Shown here: in pieces, positions 59,173-64,000 of the stretch
Numbering within the stretch: the first letter of the stretch is position 1
How the letters are laid out: each line of letters begins with the position of its first letter
Notes under the pieces: model-generated
What the model was told of the DNA's origin: nothing
Database searches by the model: none
Seen by the model: only the letters and a program-made list of their open reading frames with translations
Translations under genes and position numbers: made by a program
Origin: Spirosoma utsteinense
Lineage (GTDB): Bacteria; Bacteroidota; Bacteroidia; Cytophagales; Spirosomataceae
Reading direction: 5' to 3'
Length of the DNA stretch: 64,000 nucleotides
NCBI RefSeq assembly: GCF_014282275.1
Contig: NZ_VFIA01000008.1
Coordinates: 141,725 to 205,724 of the forward strand

Positions 59173-61104
59173 TTACTTTTTGAACAAGGGTGCGTGGATC
59201 TTTTGTAGTGTTTCAACCGGTATTTTAATAACCTCCCGGTCGTAGGTGAGCAGGCCGTTTACTTCCCCTTCTACGTCTGTTGTTTGGGTATAAACAGCTG
59301 CTGAGAGCGCTCCTTTCCGATAATACTCGACAATTTTAGCGTATTTCTTCTGATAAGCTTTCAGGACCGCGTCAGCTGATTGATAGGTTTGATAGCCCCA
59401 GTTGCGCATGCCTGGATTCCAGAGATGCCCCTGAATGGGCCAGCCTATCCCGCCAAACTCTCCGATCACGACCACTCGGTTAGTTTTTGGCTCCGGAGCC
59501 CGGGGTTCCACTTCGTAGGTATGGATATCGTAAAAATCGCCCGCGCCCCGGTCGTTCCAACCACTGGCTGCGTTAACAACCCGGCTCGGATCCAGCCCTT
59601 TTACCCAGGCCGACAGTCGTTCATTATCATACTGACCCCACCCTTCGTTATGCACTACCCACGTGACAATGCTGGGATGGCTGTGCAACTGATTCATCAT
59701 TCGGCGAAGTTCCAACTCGAACTGCTCTTTTCCTTTCGACCGGCGTAACGGTTCCGACTGATCGCCGGGCTCTTCGTTCTGCCCTTCCAGAAAGCCGGAA
59801 GGCATATCCTGCCAGACGAGCATACCCAGTTTATCGCAAAGATAATAGTACCGATCCGGCTCAACCTTGATGTGCTTACGCAACATATTAAAGCCCGATC
59901 TTTTCAGGAAGTCAATCTCGAACGTCATCGCTGCTTCAGACGGCGGGGTTAGCAAGCTACCAGGCCACCATCCCTGATCCAGCGGTCCGTTCTGAAAAAC
60001 AAACGTATTATTAAGCAGGAGTACTGGCTGATTGGCTATTGGACCCGGTCCAACAGCTATCTTACGCATGGCAAAATAGCCTGTCACTTCATCAATTGGA
60101 TTACCCGTTACAACGGCCCTGGCGTAGGTTACCCGGATTGCCTCATCCTGACGCGGACGTTTGTTACGGGGCGTATCGCCAAATGGATCCGTGACCGTTA
60201 CCAGCTCGGCTTTGAGATCGTAGAGGAAGGGACTATCGGGCGACCAGAGCCTGGGATTTTGTACTGGCAGATAAGCTGTTTTACCCGATCGAACGAGGGT
60301 TGACGCTATTGATCGGTTACCCTCCATAGCTGTCAGGCGGATGGCCGTCGTCGCGTTATCGGCCGGCTGGTTGAGTAAAACATCAACCCGTATCCGGCCG
60401 GAATCTACTTCAGGCGTTAGCCGAACCTCCTCAATATAGTGTTGTTTCGGCACCGGCTCCATCCAGACCGTTTGCCATATACCCGAAACCGGTGTATACC
60501 AGATACTATTTGGATTCATGAGTTGCTTGCCCCGTGGCTGTTCACCCATCGATGTAGGGTCTGTTACACCCAAGAGAAACTGATTCTGGCCAGCGTTGAG
60601 ATAGTCGGTTATATCGAAGCTAAACGCATCAGAACCGCCCGTATGCGATCCAACCAGGCCACCGTTGATCCACAGACTGCATTCATAATCAACAGCGCCA
60701 AAATGAAGCAGAACCCGCTGACCAGCCCAGTTGCCGGGTATGCTTACCGACCGCCGATACCAAAGCCGCTGATCGGGCATTAATGACTTTGTTACTTTCG
60801 AAACAGTCGATTCCAACGCAAATGGTACCAGAATCTGGCCACTAAAAGTGGTTGGTGCCGGAGCTGTTCGGGCAGTAATGGCATAATCCCACATACCATT
60901 CAGGTTCTGCCACTGTTTGCGCACCATTTGCGGACGGGGATATTCGCGCCAGGCATTTTCTGCCGTGACTTGCTTTTCCCAACGGCTCATTATCGGAGCG
61001 GTACCCACGGTGAGTGATTGAACTCTTGTCTGCGCAAAAGACAACGAGTTTATAGCAAGCAGCACTAGCCCAGTCAGAGCCACTATTCGTTGATGCATTA
61101 TCAT
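59173..61104 (-). CDS. Secreted glycoside hydrolase family 2 protein
   Basis: 643 aa from ATG 61104 (MIMHQRIVALTGLVLLAINS) with Sec signal ending SFAQ. GH2 sugar-binding domain (RRSVSIPGNWAGQRVLLHFG, VDYECSLWINGGLVGSHTGG), immunoglobulin-like domain, and TIM barrel with FNMLRKHIKVEPDRYYYLCD, acid/base Glu in VVHNEGWGQYD and nucleophile Glu in VVIGEFGGIG. Likely a beta-galactosidase/glucuronidase-type enzyme; the exact sugar is not predictable. It follows a DUF4965 gene with a 31-bp gap. Confidence 0.9.
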   Translation of the reverse strand: MIMHQRIVALTGLVLLAINSLSFAQTRVQSLTVGTAPIMSRWEKQVTAENAWREYPRPQMVRKQWQNLNGMWDYAITARTAPAPTTFSGQILVPFALESTVSKVTKSLMPDQRLWYRRSVSIPGNWAGQRVLLHFGAVDYECSLWINGGLVGSHTGGSDAFSFDITDYLNAGQNQFLLGVTDPTSMGEQPRGKQLMNPNSIWYTPVSGIWQTVWMEPVPKQHYIEEVRLTPEVDSGRIRVDVLLNQPADNATTAIRLTAMEGNRSIASTLVRSGKTAYLPVQNPRLWSPDSPFLYDLKAELVTVTDPFGDTPRNKRPRQDEAIRVTYARAVVTGNPIDEVTGYFAMRKIAVGPGPIANQPVLLLNNTFVFQNGPLDQGWWPGSLLTPPSEAAMTFEIDFLKRSGFNMLRKHIKVEPDRYYYLCDKLGMLVWQDMPSGFLEGQNEEPGDQSEPLRRSKGKEQFELELRRMMNQLHSHPSIVTWVVHNEGWGQYDNERLSAWVKGLDPSRVVNAASGWNDRGAGDFYDIHTYEVEPRAPEPKTNRVVVIGEFGGIGWPIQGHLWNPGMRNWGYQTYQSADAVLKAYQKKYAKIVEYYRKGALSAAVYTQTTDVEGEVNGLLTYDREVIKIPVETLQKIHAPLFKK

Positions 61105-61135
61105 TGGCGTGTCGATTGTCGTTATGTCTCTGTAT

Positions 61136-63652
61136 CTATTTCTTTGGTGTAAGCCCCCCATCCAGCATTTTGATAAAATAACCGCCTACAACCGAGCGTG
61201 CCTGAAAACCGACCTGCTTTGCATTCGTCGTTTCGTGCCAATCGGTCAATGGTACACGGCTGGGAGTCTCGTTGGCGAACCGCCAAACGGGCTTAATGAA
61301 TGCCTGGAAATCGGTGTTTGAATCAGCCAAAGTGGCCGTCCACATAATCCAGTCCGACTTTGTATACGTTTTTCGGCTGTCCAGCGGCAGGCCATAAGGC
61401 TCCTGTTTGGTTAGATAGTAGGCAATTTCCTGCTGTGCCAAGGTTTTCGGAAAGACATTCAGACCCAATAATTTGTCCCAAACCAGATTGTACTTCTGGC
61501 TCCAGGTATCAGCCGCGTTTTCAAAGGTCAGATCAAAATGAGCCTTGCGTCCTTCAGTATGATCGGCAGCCAATCGTTGCCAGTTGACTGCCATATCACG
61601 GGCTGTTTTAAAATACGTCTCTGCGGTTGCTTTGTCACCCAGTTTAGCCGCCATCTGCCCATATGCCGCAATCCCCAGAATAGCTTTCACCGACAGATTG
61701 GCGTTGCGGGCGATGTGACCCGCGAAGTCATCGGTACAGAGTTGATTGGTTGGATCGAAACCTTCTTTTTTCAAATACTCGACCCATGTTGTCAGGGTTT
61801 TCCAATGCTGCTTCGCGTAATCGGCGTTACCCTCGACACCTGTGATGGCGCCCGCCAGCAAAAGCATATTACCACATTCTTCGACTGGCATGTCTTCGCC
61901 ATAGGTTTGCCCATTCGCTAACGGATAAGTTCCAACGTCATGTGCAGCGAAGGGCTTGGTCCATTTCCCACTTTCAGAGTACTGGAAAATTGGCTCCATC
62001 ATACCTTTTAGCAAAGTTGGGTTATAGAGCAGAAAAAGCGGAGCCGAAGGGTAGGTGATGTCTACGGTACCAATCGAGCCATTTGAAAAATTCTCTTTGG
62101 AAAAAAATAACACTTCACCCTTTGGTCCCGCCACAACTTTATGAGCTGAAATGGCCTGCCGATAAGCCAGGGCACATAAGTCAGCATATTGCTTCCCCCC
62201 TGCTTTTTGCGCATCAGCATATAATTTGTCGTCAAAAACACGGCTTTTCTGCTGTAGGCGGCTGTAGTCTTTTTCGGCAGTCTGTAGCAGAACCGGCATT
62301 GTCATTTTCTCGTCGCGACGCCACCAGGCCCGCAGATTTTTACCAAAATACTGTACTGAGTATAGGTCATCATAAGCCAACATAAGGTGTTTCTGTACAG
62401 GAGACGTACCAACAGACCCAATAGAGATACTAGCTGCAAGTCCAAAGTCGCTTGCCGGGCCGCTTGCCTCTTTACCAGCGGCTACTATTCCTTTACTTAC
62501 AAAGTTGTTTTTCAACTCATTTATTGAGCCAGGTACCAGCTGCGTGCCTGCCTGTTGCGGTACGGCCAGATACGCATAGCCCCAATCGATGCGGATATTG
62601 TCCCCTTTTTTTTCCAGTACCGGCTGTTGCTTTGTACCCATAGCCAGCCAGTGCAGTCCAGACGTATTGCCCGCATTTGCAACCATACGCTGATCTACTG
62701 TATTAGCTGCCAGAGTTCCAGCAACACCGACATAGACCTGAACTTTGTGTGGCTTTCCATCACTGGAGCGCGCTGTAAATGTAAGATACGTGACGGGCCG
62801 CGCTACCACTTCCAATTCATCCAACAACAGGGGAGACAGAAAGGTGAGCATCAGGTTAACGGACCCAGCCATAAACGTATACTCTGTTTGGGTAGCCGTT
62901 ACGGTAACCGCGGTCTGAGTAGCGGGTGTCATCACAGAGAAACTAACCGGCGTAACGATGCCAACATCGATAAAAGAACCACCCCTGGGGCTTGTGCAAT
63001 GAACAGCTAAGACGTTTTTTCCCGTTCGCAGCGCTTTCTGGCCCTCTTGAGACAAAGGGAGATTAATATATTCGCTGAGATATCCTGATCGGGTAAGAAT
63101 TTTAATCCCATTTAGATAGACCTCTACATCGTCATCATGATTTATTGACAGCAGGAGTTTGGCAGGGTCCGATTTTCCGTCATAATTGAATTCACGCCGG
63201 ATGTAAATACCCTCCTTATTGGTTTGACTACTAGCCCAACGGGTTTTAGCTTCAGGAGTATCGCCAAACGGTCCTTGCCCGGAAGCCCAGCCTTTGGCAT
63301 TGAAATCAGTCTTTTCCCAAGAATTCCCCGGCTTATCAAACGTGTATTGTGCGTTGTAAGACTGGGACTCGCCCGTTGGTAAGATTGCCCGGTAAGCCGG
63401 TGGCGCAGCTCCCAGAAACTGGTATGATTTACCATCAACCCGGACAATACCTTCTAGCGATTGCGCTTTGCCAGTCCAGTGTTTCGTTGGCGAATCAGTT
63501 AATTTATCGGTTGTACTCCAAACACTAAAATAAGGATCGTGAGTTATGAGCGGATAAGCAGGTGGGCGTAACGTTTGCGCACAGCTAAGGCTATTAATTA
63601 CAAGTAATGATAGGAGACATAAGACTGGTACAAATACGCTTTTTCGTTGCAT
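61136..63652 (-). CDS. Secreted DUF4965/DUF5127 glutaminase-like protein
   Basis: An 838-aa protein with signal peptide VLCLLSLLVINSLSCAQ. PPAYPLITHDPYFSVWSTTD starts the DUF5127 region; an inserted galactose-binding-like segment (IYIRREFNYDGKSDPAKLLL, INHDDDVEVYLNGIKIL) follows. The C-terminal (alpha/alpha) DUF4965/DUF1793 part has DVGTYPLANGQTYGEDMPVE, ECGNMLLLAGAI and YNLVWDKLLGLNVFP. The family is named after fungal glutaminase A, yet the Bacteroidota members neighbour glycoside hydrolases and may act on sugars. It is cotranscribed with the GH2 gene. Confidence 0.85.
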   Translation of the reverse strand: MQRKSVFVPVLCLLSLLVINSLSCAQTLRPPAYPLITHDPYFSVWSTTDKLTDSPTKHWTGKAQSLEGIVRVDGKSYQFLGAAPPAYRAILPTGESQSYNAQYTFDKPGNSWEKTDFNAKGWASGQGPFGDTPEAKTRWASSQTNKEGIYIRREFNYDGKSDPAKLLLSINHDDDVEVYLNGIKILTRSGYLSEYINLPLSQEGQKALRTGKNVLAVHCTSPRGGSFIDVGIVTPVSFSVMTPATQTAVTVTATQTEYTFMAGSVNLMLTFLSPLLLDELEVVARPVTYLTFTARSSDGKPHKVQVYVGVAGTLAANTVDQRMVANAGNTSGLHWLAMGTKQQPVLEKKGDNIRIDWGYAYLAVPQQAGTQLVPGSINELKNNFVSKGIVAAGKEASGPASDFGLAASISIGSVGTSPVQKHLMLAYDDLYSVQYFGKNLRAWWRRDEKMTMPVLLQTAEKDYSRLQQKSRVFDDKLYADAQKAGGKQYADLCALAYRQAISAHKVVAGPKGEVLFFSKENFSNGSIGTVDITYPSAPLFLLYNPTLLKGMMEPIFQYSESGKWTKPFAAHDVGTYPLANGQTYGEDMPVEECGNMLLLAGAITGVEGNADYAKQHWKTLTTWVEYLKKEGFDPTNQLCTDDFAGHIARNANLSVKAILGIAAYGQMAAKLGDKATAETYFKTARDMAVNWQRLAADHTEGRKAHFDLTFENAADTWSQKYNLVWDKLLGLNVFPKTLAQQEIAYYLTKQEPYGLPLDSRKTYTKSDWIMWTATLADSNTDFQAFIKPVWRFANETPSRVPLTDWHETTNAKQVGFQARSVVGGYFIKMLDGGLTPKK

Positions 63653-63832
63653 ATGTGACGTTGATTATTGGTCAGGAAAAGGCATAACACCATCATAAAC
63701 CAGATGCTAAGCAACCTTTACTTGCTTAAATGACAAAAATCAACGCTTTATCCCTTCTTAACTGTAGCGTAGCAAACTATACAACATATCACTACAGACT
63801 ACATCTGACAATGGAGATGCTTTATAAACGCG

Positions 63833-63861
63833 AAAAGCCGTCCATCTCTCGATGAACGGCT
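63833..63861 (-). terminator. Terminator of the rRNA operon
   Basis: 11-bp arms with one mismatch (63836-63846, 63851-63861), loop of four, followed on the minus strand by TTTT. 22 bp beyond the 5S 3' end. The stretch 63653-63832 carries nothing else recognisable. Confidence 0.85.
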
Positions 63862-63883
63862 CTCTCTTCGCTTCTCGTGTCAA

Positions 63884-63998
63884 CAGGTAGCACCTTCCTA
63901 CTCTCCCGCCTTTGACGGCAGTACCATCGGCAGTACGGGGCTTAACGGCTCTGTTCGAAATGGAAGAGGTGAACACCCGCCTTACCAGCACCAACCTG
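63884..63998 (-). rRNA. rrf: 5S ribosomal RNA
   Basis: About 115 nt. On the minus strand it contains CACCTCTTCCATTTCGAACA, GTTAAGCCCCG, GCCGATGGTACTGC and GGGAGAGTAGG, all conserved 5S elements. The ends CAGGT and ACCTG pair as helix I. It is the last gene of an rRNA operon whose 23S and 16S genes must lie to the right of the window. Confidence 0.92.
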
Positions 63999-64000
63999 AT

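Overview
The window looks like a chromosome fragment of a Bacteroidota bacterium of the Cytophagales, most like the Spirosoma group. This is a judgement from family content, not a database result. The indications are a GldB gliding lipoprotein, a LytS/LytTR two-component pair, an ABC permease/M1 peptidase fusion, a DUF4965 hydrolase, and promoters of the Bacteroidota type (TTG-N19/20-TAnnTTTG) instead of -35/-10 boxes.

Region 1 (1-18134) is the most interesting part: a peptide natural-product (RiPP/bacteriocin) locus of about 18 kb, nearly all on the minus strand. From the 3' end it holds a TolC-like channel (partial), a C39-peptidase ABC exporter and an HlyD adaptor, which together form a type I export machine. 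Next come five tiny double-glycine-leader peptides closed by a terminator, a small lipoprotein, a sixth Gly-Gly peptide, an Asp-rich 69-aa ORF, a full-length LanB lantibiotic dehydratase, a pseudo-receiver protein, a lanthipeptide-like precursor with no cysteine in its predicted core, and a LytS-type kinase with a LytTR regulator. Divergent from these on the plus strand are an XRE regulator, an ABC ATPase and a permease/M1 aminopeptidase fusion. Repeats ATTAGTCGA/ATTGGTCGA with exactly 21-bp phasing sit just upstream of the -33 box of both the precursor promoter and the XRE/ABC promoter. They tie biosynthesis and the putative self-protection arm to the same LytTR regulator. No LanC cyclase is visible.

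Region 2 (18-33 kb) is housekeeping: PfkB sugar kinase, GNAT-like protein, cysS, M28 peptidase lipoprotein, nadD, gmk, an ECF sigma factor with a putative anti-sigma factor, an Fe-S membrane oxidoreductase pair, tRNA-Phe, a DUF2279 protein, a MutS-like ATPase and a Fur regulator. Several palindromic repeats lie between genes. Region 3 (33-41 kb) has an MsbA-type ABC transporter, gldB, an outer-membrane barrel protein and a histidine operon hisH-hisA-GNAT-hisF. A very clear attenuator precedes the his operon: a 15-aa leader peptide with three His codons, an antiterminator arm and a terminator abutting hisH. Upstream of it is a DUF433 antitoxin with a decayed toxin-like partner, flanked by 28-bp direct repeats derived from the end of a DUF72 gene.

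Region 4 (41-49 kb) carries valS, a HAD phosphatase, a small lipoprotein, arginine decarboxylase, mpl and a LOG-family gene. Region 5 (49-58.4 kb) is a signalling cluster: GAF protein, a hybrid protein lacking its kinase core, a CheY-like regulator, a large CHASE3 hybrid kinase, CheR and a receiver-kinase. Region 6 (58.5-64 kb) has a PepSY membrane protein, a GH2 hydrolase and a DUF4965 glutaminase-like protein as a secreted pair, then the 5S rRNA and terminator of an rRNA operon entering from the right on the minus strand.
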